DNA of 64,000 nucleotides from DATBLE01 sp963808815. Lineage in GTDB: Bacteria; Actinomycetota; Thermoleophilia; Gaiellales; Gaiellaceae. Numbering within the stretch: position 1 is the first letter of the stretch; each line of letters starts with the position of its first letter. Position numbers and translations under genes: made by a program. The stretch spans positions 248,001 through 312,000 of the forward strand of contig CAWEGI010000019.1 in the NCBI GenBank assembly GCA_963808815.1, read 5' to 3'. Below are positions 43,066 through 52,103 of this stretch, piece by piece. Under the pieces are notes generated by a model. That model was not told the DNA's origin and searched no databases. It saw nothing but the letters and a program-made list of their open reading frames with translations.

Positions 43066-43991
43066 ATGCGGCGTCCGAGTCCGGTCGACCTGATGTTGAT
43101 CGCGACGATCGTGATCTGGGCGTTCAACATCACGGTCACCAAGTACGTCCTCACGCACGGCTTCCAGCCGCTGGCCTACGGCGCGATCCGGTACGGCGCC
43201 GCCGCGATCCTCGCCGTCACAGTCGCCGTCGTCCTCGAGGGATCGCTGCGCGATCGGCGGCCGGAGGAACCTCGCGCTGGTCGGCGCCGCGTCGCGTCTT
43301 CCTGCTGATCAATCAGGTCTCGTTCGTCTACGCGCTGAAGCTCGGCTCGGCGACCACGGTCGCGCTGATCCTCGGGATGACGCCGATCTTCGCGGCGATC
43401 ATCTCGTCGCTCGTCGGCCTCGAGCAGCTGACCGGCCGGTTCTGGTGGGCGACGCTGATCGGCTTCGCAGGCGTCGCGCTCGTCGCGCTCGGCTCGGGAG
43501 GCGACCTGTCGTCGGATCTCGGCGGCGACCTGCTGGCGATCCTGCTCGCGATCTCGTGGGCGGCGTACTCGGTCACGATCGCGCCGCTGATGCGGAGCTA
43601 CTCGCCGTACCGGATCAGCGCTGTCGTGCTGATGATCATGTGCATCCCGTTCATCACGCTGAGTGCTCCGCAGATCGCCGACCAGGACTACGCCTCGCTG
43701 GGCGCCCTCGTGTGGGCCGGTCTCGCCTTTGCGATCGTTGGCCCGCTCTTCCTGACCAACATCCTCTGGTTCAAGTCGATCGGGATCGTGGGCCCGTCGC
43801 GGGCGACGCTTTTCGCCAATGCGCAGCCGTTCGTCGCTGCGATCTTCGCCGCCCTGATCCTCTCCGAGCACCTCCACTGGCTCCAGATCGCGGGCGGTGT
43901 GGCGATCCTGCTCGGGATCGTCCTCGAGCGGCGGTGGCGTCGAACGCCGGAGGCGGCCGCCGAACCGGAGGGAGCTAAGATCGCGGCGTGA
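43066..43991 (+). CDS. EamA/DMT-family transporter (two frame breaks near 43245 and 43294)
   Basis: The first segments (LMLIATIVIWAFNITVTKYV, PLAYGAIRYGAAAILAVTVA) are in one frame, a short NLALVGAA part in a second, and the remainder (VFLLINQVSFVYALKLGSAT, GMTPIFAAIISSLVGLEQLT, GPSRATLFANAQPFVAAIFA) in a third. Each change is one extra base. Corrected length is 307 aa with ten membrane segments, the normal EamA size. Export substrate unknown. Its stop overlaps the hppD start (GTGA). Confidence 0.75.
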
Positions 43992-45082
43992 CCACGCAAG
44001 ACGCGATGCCGCTCGAGGGCTGGGACCACGTCGAGCTCTGGGTGGGGAACGCCAAGCAGGCCGCCTACTACTTCGAGCACGCGTTCGGCTTCACGCGGCA
44101 TGCGTACGCCGGGCCCGAGACGGGCGTCCGCGACCGGGCGTCGTACGTCCTGCGGCAGGGCGAGATCGACCTCGTCCTGACGAGCGCGCTGACCGACGGC
44201 CACGAGGTCGCGCGCTTCGCCTCGAAACACGGAGACGGCGTTCGTGACATCGCGCTGCGCGTGCCGAATGCCGAGCAGGCCTATGCCGTTGCGGTCGAGC
44301 GCGGCGCACGCGGCGTCAGTGAGCCCGAGTGGCTCGAGGACGAATACGGCCGCGTCCAGGTCGCGTCGATCTCGACCTACGGCGAGGTCGTGCACACGTT
44401 CGTCGCCCGCGCCGACTACGCGGGGCCGCACCTGCCCGGCTATGCGGCGGTGGAGACGAACGGCGCCGAGCCGGTGGGCTTCACTCTGCTGGATCACTGC
44501 GTCGGCAACGTCGAGCTCGGGAAGATGGACGAGTGGGTCGGCTTCTATGAGCGCGTGCTCGGCTTCGAGAACATCGTCCACTACGACGATGACCAGATCC
44601 ACACCGAGTACTCGGCGCTGATGTCGAAGGTGATGGCTGACGGCGAGGGGAAGATCAAGTTCCCGATCAACGAGCCGGCCGAGGGGCGCCGCAAGAGCCA
44701 GATCGCCGAGTACCTCGAGTACAACGACGGCCCGGGCGTACAGCACGTCGCCGTCCAGACCGATGACATCGTGCGGACGGTGGAGGCGATGCAGGAGCGT
44801 GGTGTCGCCTTCCTGATCACGCCGGAGGCGTACTACGAGGATGCGTTCGACCGGGTCGGCGAAATCGAGGAGTCGTGGGCCGACCTGCGGCGCCTGCGCA
44901 TCCTGGTCGACCGCGACGAGGACGGCTACCTGCTCCAGATCTTCACGAAGCCGACGCAGGACCGGCCGACGTTGTTCTTCGAGGTCATCCAGCGCCACGG
45001 CGCCCGCACCTTCGGCGAGGGCAACTTCAAGGCGCTGTTCGAGGCGATCGAGCGCGAGCAGGCTCTCCGCGGCAACCTGTGA
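43988..45082 (+). CDS. hppD: 4-hydroxyphenylpyruvate dioxygenase
   Basis: A 364-aa Fe(II) dioxygenase of two VOC-type halves. The iron ligands are His170 (LLDHCVGNV), His253 (VQHVAVQT) and Glu332 (FFEVIQRHG). It converts 4-hydroxyphenylpyruvate, from tyrosine, to homogentisate. Homogentisate dioxygenase and a fumarylacetoacetate hydrolase family gene occur within 6 kb on the same strand. The GTG at 43988 overlaps the EamA stop; bioY overlaps its own stop. Confidence 0.93.
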   Translation: MTTQDAMPLEGWDHVELWVGNAKQAAYYFEHAFGFTRHAYAGPETGVRDRASYVLRQGEIDLVLTSALTDGHEVARFASKHGDGVRDIALRVPNAEQAYAVAVERGARGVSEPEWLEDEYGRVQVASISTYGEVVHTFVARADYAGPHLPGYAAVETNGAEPVGFTLLDHCVGNVELGKMDEWVGFYERVLGFENIVHYDDDQIHTEYSALMSKVMADGEGKIKFPINEPAEGRRKSQIAEYLEYNDGPGVQHVAVQTDDIVRTVEAMQERGVAFLITPEAYYEDAFDRVGEIEESWADLRRLRILVDRDEDGYLLQIFTKPTQDRPTLFFEVIQRHGARTFGEGNFKALFEAIEREQALRGNL

Positions 45083-45666
45083 GAGCCGACGCCGCCACCC
45101 TCCGGCTCGCGGCCTTCCCGCGGCCGACCTTCCTCACGGATGCGCTGCTGGTCGTGTCCGGGACGGCGCTCGTCTCGATCTGCGCACAGATCTCGGTCAA
45201 GCTGCCGTTCACGCCCGTGCCGATCACCGGGCAGACATTCGCGGTGTGCCTCGTCGGCGCCTCGCTCGGCGCCGTTCGCGGAGCGACGTCGCTGACGCTC
45301 TACTTCCTGATCGGGGTGCTCGGTGCGCCGGTCTACGCCCACCACGACCACGGCTGGGACGTGATCACGAGCGCCAGCGGCGGCTACATCATCGGCTTCG
45401 TCGCCGCGGCGGCGGTCACGGGAGCACTGGCCGAGCACCGCTGGGACCGGCGGTTCTCCTCAGCGGTCGGCGCAATGCTGACCGGCAACGTCGTCATCTA
45501 TCTGGTCGGGCTGCCGTGGCTCGCGGTCGTGCTGAACACCAACCTGGAGCAGACGCTCGAGGACGGCCTGTACCCGTTCGTCCCCGGCGACCTCTTCAAG
45601 CTCTATTGTGCGGCCGCGTTGCTGCCGGCAGCGTGGCGCGGCGTGAAGTACCTCGACAGCAGGTAG
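45079..45666 (+). CDS. bioY: Biotin transporter S component
   Basis: A 195-aa membrane protein with six segments and the BioY signatures: ICAQISVKLPFTPVPITGQT, FAVCLVGASLGAVRGATSLT, LYFLIGVLGAPVYAHHDHGW and GGYIIGFVAAAAVTGAL. It binds biotin and normally pairs with an energy-coupling factor module (EcfA/T), not present here. The GTG overlaps the hppD stop. Why it is linked to tyrosine catabolism is unclear; chance operon formation is likely. Confidence 0.85.
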   Translation: MRADAATLRLAAFPRPTFLTDALLVVSGTALVSICAQISVKLPFTPVPITGQTFAVCLVGASLGAVRGATSLTLYFLIGVLGAPVYAHHDHGWDVITSASGGYIIGFVAAAAVTGALAEHRWDRRFSSAVGAMLTGNVVIYLVGLPWLAVVLNTNLEQTLEDGLYPFVPGDLFKLYCAAALLPAAWRGVKYLDSR

Positions 45667-45682
45667 CTCTAGCCTTCAGCGG

Positions 45683-47041
45683 GTGAGCCCACAGCGGCGA
45701 ACCGCGCTCATCTCGGTCGCAGCCGCCTGCGCGCTGCTCGCCCTCAAGCTCGGCGCCGGCGTTGCGAGCGGCTCGCTCGGCCTCGTCTCGGAGGCGCTGC
45801 ACTCGGGCACCGACCTCGTCGCCGCGCTCCTGACGTTCTTCGCGGTCGGAGTCGCGGGACGTCCGGCGGACGAGCAGCACCAGTACGGCCACGGCAAGGC
45901 GGAGCACCTGGCGGCGCTCTTCGAGGCGGGAGTGCTCGCCCTCGTGAGCGTCGGCGTCGCCGGCCTCGCGGTCGCGCGGCTGGCCGGCTGGATCCACATC
46001 CACGTGGACGCAGCCTGGTGGGCGTTCCTGGTGATCGGCATCGTGCTGCTGATCGACGTCTCGCGGACGCTGATCTCGCTGAGGACGGGACGGCGGTTCC
46101 ACAGCGCGGCGCTGCTGTCGAACGCGGTGCACTTCGGCAGCGACTTCGCGGGGTCGCTGGCCGTGCTGGTCGGGCTGATCGGCGTCCGGGCCGGATGGCC
46201 CGAGGCCGACTCGATCGCCGCACTGTTCGTCGCCGCCCTGGTGCTGTCGGCGGCATTGCGGCTGATGCGCCGGAACATCGACGTGCTGATGGACCGGGCG
46301 CCGGCGGACGCCGAGGCGGCCGCCCGTCAGGCGATCGCCGGAATCGAGCCGCCGATCCGGCTGAAGCGGCTGCGGATGCGCTCTGCGGCCGGCCGGCACT
46401 TCGCCGATGTCGTCATCGCGGTGTCGCCGTCCGCGGCGGTCGGGCAGGGTCACGCCGAGGCCGATGCCGTCGAGGCGGCCGTAGAGCGCGCTCTGCCCGA
46501 GACGGACGTCGTCGTCCACGTCGAACCGACGGTCGAGGATGCCGTGACCCGGGAACTCGCCTACGCCGCCGCGATGAAGGTGCGCAGCGTGCGCGAGATC
46601 CACAACGTCGCGGTGCTGCAAGTCGACGGCCGCACCGAGGTCTCGCTCCACCTCAAGCTCCCCGCCGACCTGCCGCTCGAGGAGGCGCACCGCATCGCCA
46701 GCGACGTCGAGCGGGCGATCGAGGACTCGGTGCCAGGCGTAGACACCGTGCAGACGCATCTGGAGCCGCTGGCCGAGGAGGCCGAGGGCCACCGGGCCGT
46801 GGACACCGACGTGTCGCACGACGTCGAGGCCGTCGACCGGATCGTCGCCGAGCGGTCCGGCAGGAAGCCGCGCGAGGTCCGTTTTCTGCAGACGACCGAC
46901 GGCCTCGTCCTCTTCCTCACCCTCGGCGTGGACGCATCGTCGACGCTCGACGAGGCGCACCGGCGCGCCAGCCAGATCGAGGAGGAGATCCGCGCGTCGC
47001 TGCCCGGGATCTCCGAGATCATCGTCCACACCGAGCCCTAG
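45683..47041 (+). CDS. Cation diffusion facilitator with three C-terminal dimerisation domains
   Basis: A 452-aa transporter. The membrane half (about residues 1-205) holds the metal sites HSGTD in segment 2 and HFGSD in segment 5, with QYGHGKAEHLAALFEA between. Instead of one cytoplasmic ZT-dimer domain there are three in a row, each of about 75-80 aa and ending in VVHVEP, QTHLEP and IVHTEP. CDF proteins export Zn2+, Mn2+, Fe2+ or similar by proton exchange. GTG start, 16 bases after bioY. Confidence 0.88.
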   Translation: MSPQRRTALISVAAACALLALKLGAGVASGSLGLVSEALHSGTDLVAALLTFFAVGVAGRPADEQHQYGHGKAEHLAALFEAGVLALVSVGVAGLAVARLAGWIHIHVDAAWWAFLVIGIVLLIDVSRTLISLRTGRRFHSAALLSNAVHFGSDFAGSLAVLVGLIGVRAGWPEADSIAALFVAALVLSAALRLMRRNIDVLMDRAPADAEAAARQAIAGIEPPIRLKRLRMRSAAGRHFADVVIAVSPSAAVGQGHAEADAVEAAVERALPETDVVVHVEPTVEDAVTRELAYAAAMKVRSVREIHNVAVLQVDGRTEVSLHLKLPADLPLEEAHRIASDVERAIEDSVPGVDTVQTHLEPLAEEAEGHRAVDTDVSHDVEAVDRIVAERSGRKPREVRFLQTTDGLVLFLTLGVDASSTLDEAHRRASQIEEEIRASLPGISEIIVHTEP

Positions 47042-47394
47042 CGGGCCCGGTTCTCGCAGACGCGGAACTCGACGATCCTCCGCACGAGATCGAGCGGGAC
47101 CGGAGCCTCCAGCGGGAAGCGGATCGTGCCCTTGCTCGTCTCGTATGCCTCGAGCTCGTCGGCGAAGCGGCGGACGCCGGACGACCCCGGATAGAAGCCG
47201 ATGTGGTGCTCGTAGCCCGCGAAGTGCACCAGGTTCCCGTGGAGCACGAAGGTCGGAATCCCGTAGGCGATCTTCTCGGTCGCCTCGGGCGCGGCGTCGT
47301 GAATCGTCTGCCTGATGCTCTCCAGCTTCTCGCGGGTGGCGGGGGGCATCGCCGCGAGATACTCGTCCACCGTGGCGGCACGGTTCGCCGTCAT
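47038..47394 (-). CDS. DUF1801 (frataxin-like) protein
   Basis: A 118-aa protein with the DUF1801 pattern: VDEYLAAMPPATREKLESIR, EKIAYGIPTFVLHGNLVHFA and HHIGFYPGSSGVRRFADELE, ending with a basic FPLEAPVPLDLVRRIVEFRV strand. The fold resembles iron chaperones, but function is unproven. It lies between the CDF gene (4-base convergent overlap) and the FAH gene on the opposite strand, and breaks up the tyrosine catabolism genes. Confidence 0.8.
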   Translation of the reverse strand: MTANRAATVDEYLAAMPPATREKLESIRQTIHDAAPEATEKIAYGIPTFVLHGNLVHFAGYEHHIGFYPGSSGVRRFADELEAYETSKGTIRFPLEAPVPLDLVRRIVEFRVCENRAR

Positions 47395-47441
47395 CAGGCT
47401 GCGATTCTTACCATGGCTCCGATGGCCGGGAGAGATGCGAG

Positions 47442-48263
47442 ATGAAGCTGTGCATGTTCAGCCCGAAGGAGCTCGGCCTCGAGCGCGGCTGGCCCGGCCG
47501 GATCGAGGGCGACCGCGTGATCCAGCTCGCGGCGCAGACGCTTCAGTCGTTCTTCACCGGCGGCGGGCGGGCGCGGGAGCACGCGGAGTACCCGCTCGCC
47601 GACGTCGTCCTGCGCGCGCCGATACTGAACCCACCGGCGGTGCGCGACTTCTATGCCTTCGAGGAGCACGTGAGAACCGCGCGCGCGAAACGGGGGGCGG
47701 AAGTGCCGGCCGAGTGGTACGAGCAGCCGGTCTTCTACTTCTCCAACCCGGCGGCGATCTTCGGGCCGGGGGACGAGATCGCGTACCCGGAGCCGAGCGA
47801 GGAGCTCGACTACGAGCTCGAGGTCGCGGCGATCGTCGGTGCCGACGGTGCGATCGGCGGGTTCACGGTGATGAACGACTGGTCGGCCCGCGACCTCCAG
47901 CGCGCCGAGATGAAGGTCGGCCTCGGCCCGGCCAAGGGCAAGGACTTCGCGACGTCGCTCGGCCCGGTCGTGGTCACGCCCGACGAGTTCGACGGCTCGA
48001 GCGGGGCTATGGTCGCGCGCGTGAACGGCGAGGAGCGTTCGCGGGGCCAGCTCGCCGACATGCACTTCTCGTGGGAGCGGATCGTCGAGCACGCCGCGCG
48101 GAACACCCGCCTCCTACCCGGCGACGTGCTGGGGTCGGGGACGGTCGGGACGGGTTGCATCCTCGAGCTCGGCGACGGCCGTTGGTTGCAGCCCGGCGAC
48201 GTGGTCGAGCTCGAGGTCGAGGGGATCGGGGTGCTGCGGAACACGGTGGGGGCGCGTGGCTGA
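47442..48263 (+). CDS. Fumarylacetoacetate hydrolase family protein
   Basis: A 273-aa FAH-fold enzyme. Features are AVRDFYAFEEHVRTARAKRG, the metal-binding DYELEVAAIVG, GGFTVMNDWSARDLQRAEMK and GTVGTGCILELGDGRWLQPG. The family includes true fumarylacetoacetase, but also related hydrolases and decarboxylases. Given hppD and hmgA on either side, cleavage of fumarylacetoacetate to fumarate and acetoacetate is the most likely role. The next gene's GTG overlaps its end. Confidence 0.85.
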   Translation: MKLCMFSPKELGLERGWPGRIEGDRVIQLAAQTLQSFFTGGGRAREHAEYPLADVVLRAPILNPPAVRDFYAFEEHVRTARAKRGAEVPAEWYEQPVFYFSNPAAIFGPGDEIAYPEPSEELDYELEVAAIVGADGAIGGFTVMNDWSARDLQRAEMKVGLGPAKGKDFATSLGPVVVTPDEFDGSSGAMVARVNGEERSRGQLADMHFSWERIVEHAARNTRLLPGDVLGSGTVGTGCILELGDGRWLQPGDVVELEVEGIGVLRNTVGARG

Positions 48264-49245
48264 CGTTGCCGTCATCGGGGCAGGGCTCAACGGTCTCGCT
48301 ACCGCGTGGGCGCTCGACCGGGCAGGCGTCGACGTCGTCGTCTACGAGCAGTTCGAGCCGGGCCACACGCGCGGCTCGAGCCACGGGCGCACGCGGATCT
48401 TCCGGCTCGCGTATCCGGAGGAGACGTGGGTTCGATTCGCGCAGGAGGCGCTCGAGGGCTGGCGGGAGCTGGAGCGCGAGAGCGGGGAGGAGCTGCTCGT
48501 GCTCAGCGGACTGCTCGAGCTCTACCGCGAGGGCGTGCAGAGCTCACAGGAAGCGCTGCGAGGCGTGCGACGCCGCCTACGAGCTGCTCACCCGGGAGGA
48601 GACGGAGGCGCGGTTCGGCGTCGTGCCGGAGCGAGAGGCGCACTGGTGCTCTTCCAGCCCGACGCGGGCGTCGTCCACGCCGACCGCGCGCTGAGCGCAT
48701 TCGCGCGTGGACTGCGGATCGAGACGGGGCGGCGGGTCGAGTCGCTGGACGAGCTCGACGAGCCGGTCGTGGTGGTCGCGGCCGGGCCGTGGGCGCGTCG
48801 CCTGCTCGAGCCTGCAGGCATAGAGCTGCCGGTGGTGGAGACGCGTGAAACCGTCGCCTACTTCCACCTCGAGGGCCCGGTGCCGTCCGTGGTCGCCGAG
48901 GTGGTGACGCGCGGTCATGGGTTCTACTCGCTGTACGACCCGCTCTACGGGCTGAAGGTCGGCAGCCACAAGCGGGGCTCGCAGTCCGATCCAGACGAGG
49001 AGCACGGTCCCGATGAGGCGCTCGTGCGGGAGATCGCCGACTGGACGCGCGAGCGGTTCCCGAACGCCGACCCGACGCCGGTCCACGCGGAGAGCTGCTT
49101 CTACACGACCACCGACGACGAGCGGTTCGTCCTCGAGCGCCACGGCCGGATCGTCGTCGGCTCGGCCTGCTCGGGCCACGGTTTCAAGTTCGGCCCGGCG
49201 ACGGGGAAGCGGTTGGCCGCGCTCGCGGTCGAAGCCCTCGGCTGA
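48256..49245 (+). CDS. Sarcosine oxidase/N-methyltryptophan oxidase-like FAD enzyme (short scrambled stretch near 48560-48640)
   Basis: A 329-aa DAO-family oxidase. The FAD motif VAVIGAGLNGLATAWALDRA starts the protein, HTRGSSHGRTRIFRLAYPEE is the family second motif, and ESCFYTTTDDERFVLERHGR contains the cysteine that carries FAD covalently in MSOX/MTOX. Between about 48560 and 48640 the correct sequence (ACDAAYELLTREETEARFGV) is in another frame: one extra base is followed by one missing base, so the frame is restored. Substrate is probably an N-methyl amino acid. Confidence 0.8.
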   Translation: MADVAVIGAGLNGLATAWALDRAGVDVVVYEQFEPGHTRGSSHGRTRIFRLAYPEETWVRFAQEALEGWRELERESGEELLVLSGLLELYREGVQSSQEALRGVRRRLRAAHPGGDGGAVRRRAGARGALVLFQPDAGVVHADRALSAFARGLRIETGRRVESLDELDEPVVVVAAGPWARRLLEPAGIELPVVETRETVAYFHLEGPVPSVVAEVVTRGHGFYSLYDPLYGLKVGSHKRGSQSDPDEEHGPDEALVREIADWTRERFPNADPTPVHAESCFYTTTDDERFVLERHGRIVVGSACSGHGFKFGPATGKRLAALAVEALG

Positions 49246-49258
49246 CTAACCTTCGGAC

Positions 49259-50464
49259 ATGCCCATGTACCAGCGGCTCGGCGACGTTCCGCGCAAGCGG
49301 CACATCCAGTTCCGCGACAACGGAACCCTGCTGAACGAGGAGGTCTTCGGACTCGAGGGCTTCTCGGGGAACGAGTCGATCCTCTACCACCTCCAGTCGC
49401 CTGTTCGGATCCGCGAGCTCGGCGACTTCGAGCCGATCGAGCGCGAGGAGTGGGTGCCCGACGCCCACGCACACCGGCATTTCCGCACGTACGAGACGAC
49501 GCCCGAGGGCGGCGATGCGATCTCGTCGCGGCGGCTGCTGATGTGGAACCAGGACGTCGAGATCTCGATCGCCCGGCCGACCGAGGGGATGGAGTTCTTC
49601 TACCGGAACGGCGAGGGCGACGAGGTCATCTTCGTCCACGAGGGGTCCGGGACGCTGGAGACGATCTTCGGCGACGTCCCCTACCGTGAGGGGGACTACA
49701 TCGTCGTCCCGCGCGGGACGACCTACCGGTTCGCGAACGGCGAGCCGCAGCGGCACCTCGTCTTCGAGTCGCCGGGTCTGATCGAGATCCCGCGGCGCTA
49801 CCGCAACGAGTACGGGCAGCTGCTCGAGCACGCGCCCTTCTACCACCGGGACATCCACCCGCCGACCGAGCTCCGCACGCATCGTGACCGCGGCGAGCAC
49901 CACGTCAAGGTGCGCGTTCGCGACGGCTACCAGACCTACGTCCTCGACTACCACCCCTTCGACGTCGTCGGCTGGGACGGCTACGTCTACCCGTGGACGT
50001 TCAACATCGAGGACTTCGAGCCGATCACCGGCCGGATCCACATGCCGCCGCCGTCGCACCAGACCTTCCAGGGCCAGAACTTCGTCATCTGCTCGTTCTG
50101 CCCGCGCAAGCTCGACTTCGACCCCCTCGCGATCCCGATCCCGTATGTCCACTCGAACGTCAACTCGGAGGAGATGATCTATTACGTCTCCGGCAACTTC
50201 TCGTCGCGGAAGGCCGTCGACGTCGGGTCGGTCACCCTGCATCCGTCGGGCATCCCGCACGGACCGCATCCGGGCCTGGCGGAGAAGTCGATCGGGCTGA
50301 CGGAGACGCACGAGCTGGCGGTGATGTGCGACACCTTCCACCCGCTGCGGCTGACGACGTTCGCGCGCGACCTCGACGACGGGACGTACGCCTACTCCTG
50401 GTACGAGGAGCCGGGAGTCGCGACTGCCGACGAAGACCCCGCCGGAGTGACATCGCACCTCTAG
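49259..50464 (+). CDS. hmgA: Homogentisate 1,2-dioxygenase
   Basis: A 401-aa cupin-type iron dioxygenase. Family stretches: PMYQRLGDVPRKRHIQFRDN, GDEVIFVHEGSGTLETIFGD and HSNVNSEEMIYYVSGNFSSR with an iron-binding His and Glu, then HPSGIPHGPHPG with another iron His. It opens the ring of homogentisate to maleylacetoacetate. Together with hppD and the FAH gene it gives three of the four core steps of tyrosine degradation. It is read 13 bases after the amine oxidase. A short 8-bp hairpin lies downstream at 50537-50561. Confidence 0.92.
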   Translation: MPMYQRLGDVPRKRHIQFRDNGTLLNEEVFGLEGFSGNESILYHLQSPVRIRELGDFEPIEREEWVPDAHAHRHFRTYETTPEGGDAISSRRLLMWNQDVEISIARPTEGMEFFYRNGEGDEVIFVHEGSGTLETIFGDVPYREGDYIVVPRGTTYRFANGEPQRHLVFESPGLIEIPRRYRNEYGQLLEHAPFYHRDIHPPTELRTHRDRGEHHVKVRVRDGYQTYVLDYHPFDVVGWDGYVYPWTFNIEDFEPITGRIHMPPPSHQTFQGQNFVICSFCPRKLDFDPLAIPIPYVHSNVNSEEMIYYVSGNFSSRKAVDVGSVTLHPSGIPHGPHPGLAEKSIGLTETHELAVMCDTFHPLRLTTFARDLDDGTYAYSWYEEPGVATADEDPAGVTSHL

Positions 50465-50536
50465 GTGGACGCGCCTAGCGGACTGAAGCACGGGCCGCTG
50501 CACCGCGCTGGGCGGCGCGATGCGGCGTCCTCAGTC

Positions 50537-50561
50537 GCCCCGATAGCGCTGCCATCGGGGC
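50537..50561 (+). terminator. Hairpin downstream of hmgA
   Basis: GCCCCGAT at 50537-50544 pairs with ATCGGGGC at 50554-50561 around a 9-base loop, 73 bases after the hmgA stop. No T-run follows. Confidence 0.45.
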
Positions 50562-50607
50562 TCCCTGCGTCCTTGCCTCGCACTCACCCATCGCAGCGCA
50601 TCGGCGC

Positions 50608-51224
50608 GTGTTCACTCCACTAGACGCTCGGCTCGTCCTCGACTGGGACGGGACGGTGACGGAGGTGGACAGCCTCCACATGGTGCTGCTCCAGTTCGGT
50701 GACGTCGGCGTCTACGAGCGTGCCGAGGACGATCTCGGCCGCGGGCTGACGCTGCACGAGGTGATCGAGGCCGAGTTCGCGACCGTGCGGGCGCCGCTCG
50801 ACGAGGTGACGGCGTGGCTGGTCCAGAACGTGCGCGTGCGGCCCGGTCTCGAGGAGCTGGTCGAGCGGTTCAGGCCGCTCGTCGTCTCGAGCGGCTTCCA
50901 CGAGCTGATCGAACCGGTGCTCGAGCGCGAAGGAGTAGCGGTGGAGTTGCGCGCGAACCGGCTCGACGCGCGGCCCGACGGCTGGCAGATCCGGTGGAGT
51001 GACGAGAGCGTCTGTGCGGTCTGCGGCGAGCCGTGCAAGCGCGCCTCGGTCGCCGACGGCCCGTTCATCTACGTCGGCGACGGCTACTCGGACCGCTGCG
51101 TGGCGCTCGCTGCCGAGCGGGTGTTCGCGCGCGACGGGCTGGCGGAGTATCTCGTGGGCGGGGCGTCCCATACGAGCCGTTCGACACGCTCGCCGAGATC
51201 GCAGAGCGACTCGAAGAGCAGTGA
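50608..51224 (+). CDS. HAD-family phosphatase, MtnX/SerB-like (one frame break near 51163)
   Basis: The HAD core is complete: LDWDGTVTEVDSL with the nucleophile Asp, VVSSGFHELIEPVL as motif II, and YVGDGYSDRCVAL as motif IV. A small Cys-pair segment (CAVCGEPCKR) lies before motif IV, as in MtnX-like proteins. The C-terminus GVPYEPFDTLAEIAERLEEQ is in another frame because one base is missing near 51163. Corrected length is 205 aa. Substrates may be phosphoserine or methionine-salvage intermediates. GTG 50608. Confidence 0.75.
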
Positions 51225-51246
51225 CAGGCTTAAGCCTGTCACTGCT
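51217..51246. terminator. 30-base perfect palindrome spanning the HAD stop
   Basis: A 15-base arm is followed directly by its reverse complement, centred on TT/AA at 51231-51232. The HAD gene's TGA lies inside the first arm. It could act as a bidirectional terminator hairpin or be a small palindromic repeat; compare the similar GACAG-type dyad at 55175. Confidence 0.55.
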
Positions 51247-51287
51247 GTCCGACCCGAGTCGCCGCGCCCGCCCGTGGTGACGCCGCC

Positions 51288-52103
51288 ATGCCGCTGCTCG
51301 AGATCCCCCAGCCGTACGACTTCGAGATCTCGACCGAGCGCTTCCGAGCGTTCGGGCCCGACTACGCGAACCTCTGGCACGAGGGCGGGCTGCTCCGCGT
51401 CGTCGGTGGGCGCGAGGTGCGGATCGAGGCGGCGCCGGGCGGCGTGCACGTGGAGCCGCTCGACGCGGAGATCGAGGCGGAGGTCGGGAGGCTGCTCGGG
51501 CTGCCGTTCGACCTCGACGCCTTCTACCGCTGGGCGCGGCGGGCCGACCCGGTCGCTCGGCCGCGTGGCCTCCGCGCTCTCGGGCTTCCGGCCGCCGCTC
51601 GCCCCGAGCCCGTTCGAGAGCCTCGTCACCTCGATCAGCGCGCAGCAGGTCTCGCTCTTCGCTGCGTTCGCGATCCGCAACCGGCTGATCGAGCGCTTCG
51701 GCGAGCGCGGCGAGCACGCCTTCTCCTTCCCGACCCGGGAGCGCCTCGCCGACGCCGAGCGAGGACGAGCTCTTCGCGCTCGGCTTCTCCCGCCGCAAGG
51801 CCGAGTACGTCGTCGGCCTCGCCCGGTCGGACCTCGACCTCGACGCCCTGGCCGGGCTCCCGGACGACGAGGTCAAGGCGCAGATCACGGCGCTGCGCGG
51901 GCTGGGGGAGTGGACCGCCGACTGGTTCCTCGCCCGCCACCTCGCCCGGCCGCAGCGCGTGGGCGCCCGGCGACCTCGGCGTGCGCAAGGCGATCGCCGC
52001 GTTCTATGGTGACGAGGATCCCCGCACCGTCGTCGAGCGATTCGACCCCTTCCAGAACCTGACCGTCCACTACCTGTTGACCGGAGCGAGAGTGCTCGGA
52101 TGA
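51288..52103 (+). CDS. AlkA-like DNA-3-methyladenine glycosylase (three frame breaks)
   Basis: Reassembled from four frames (one extra base near each of 51552, 51757 and 51951), this gives 270 aa. It has an N-terminal beta domain (PYDFEISTERFRAFGPDYAN), SPFESLVTSISAQQVSLFAA, a helix-hairpin-helix with LRGLGEWTADWFLARHLARP that includes the catalytic Asp, and GDLGVRKAIAAFYGDEDP. HhH-GPD enzymes of this type excise alkylated purines. It overlaps the next gene by 4 bases. Confidence 0.78.
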   Translation: MPLLEIPQPYDFEISTERFRAFGPDYANLWHEGGLLRVVGGREVRIEAAPGGVHVEPLDAEIEAEVGRLLGLPFDLDAFYRWARRADPVARPRGLRALGLPAAARPEPVREPRHLDQRAAGLALRCVRDPQPADRALRRARRARLLLPDPGAPRRRRARTSSSRSASPAARPSTSSASPGRTSTSTPWPGSRTTRSRRRSRRCAGWGSGPPTGSSPATSPGRSAWAPGDLGVRKAIAAFYGDEDPRTVVERFDPFQNLTVHYLLTGARVLG

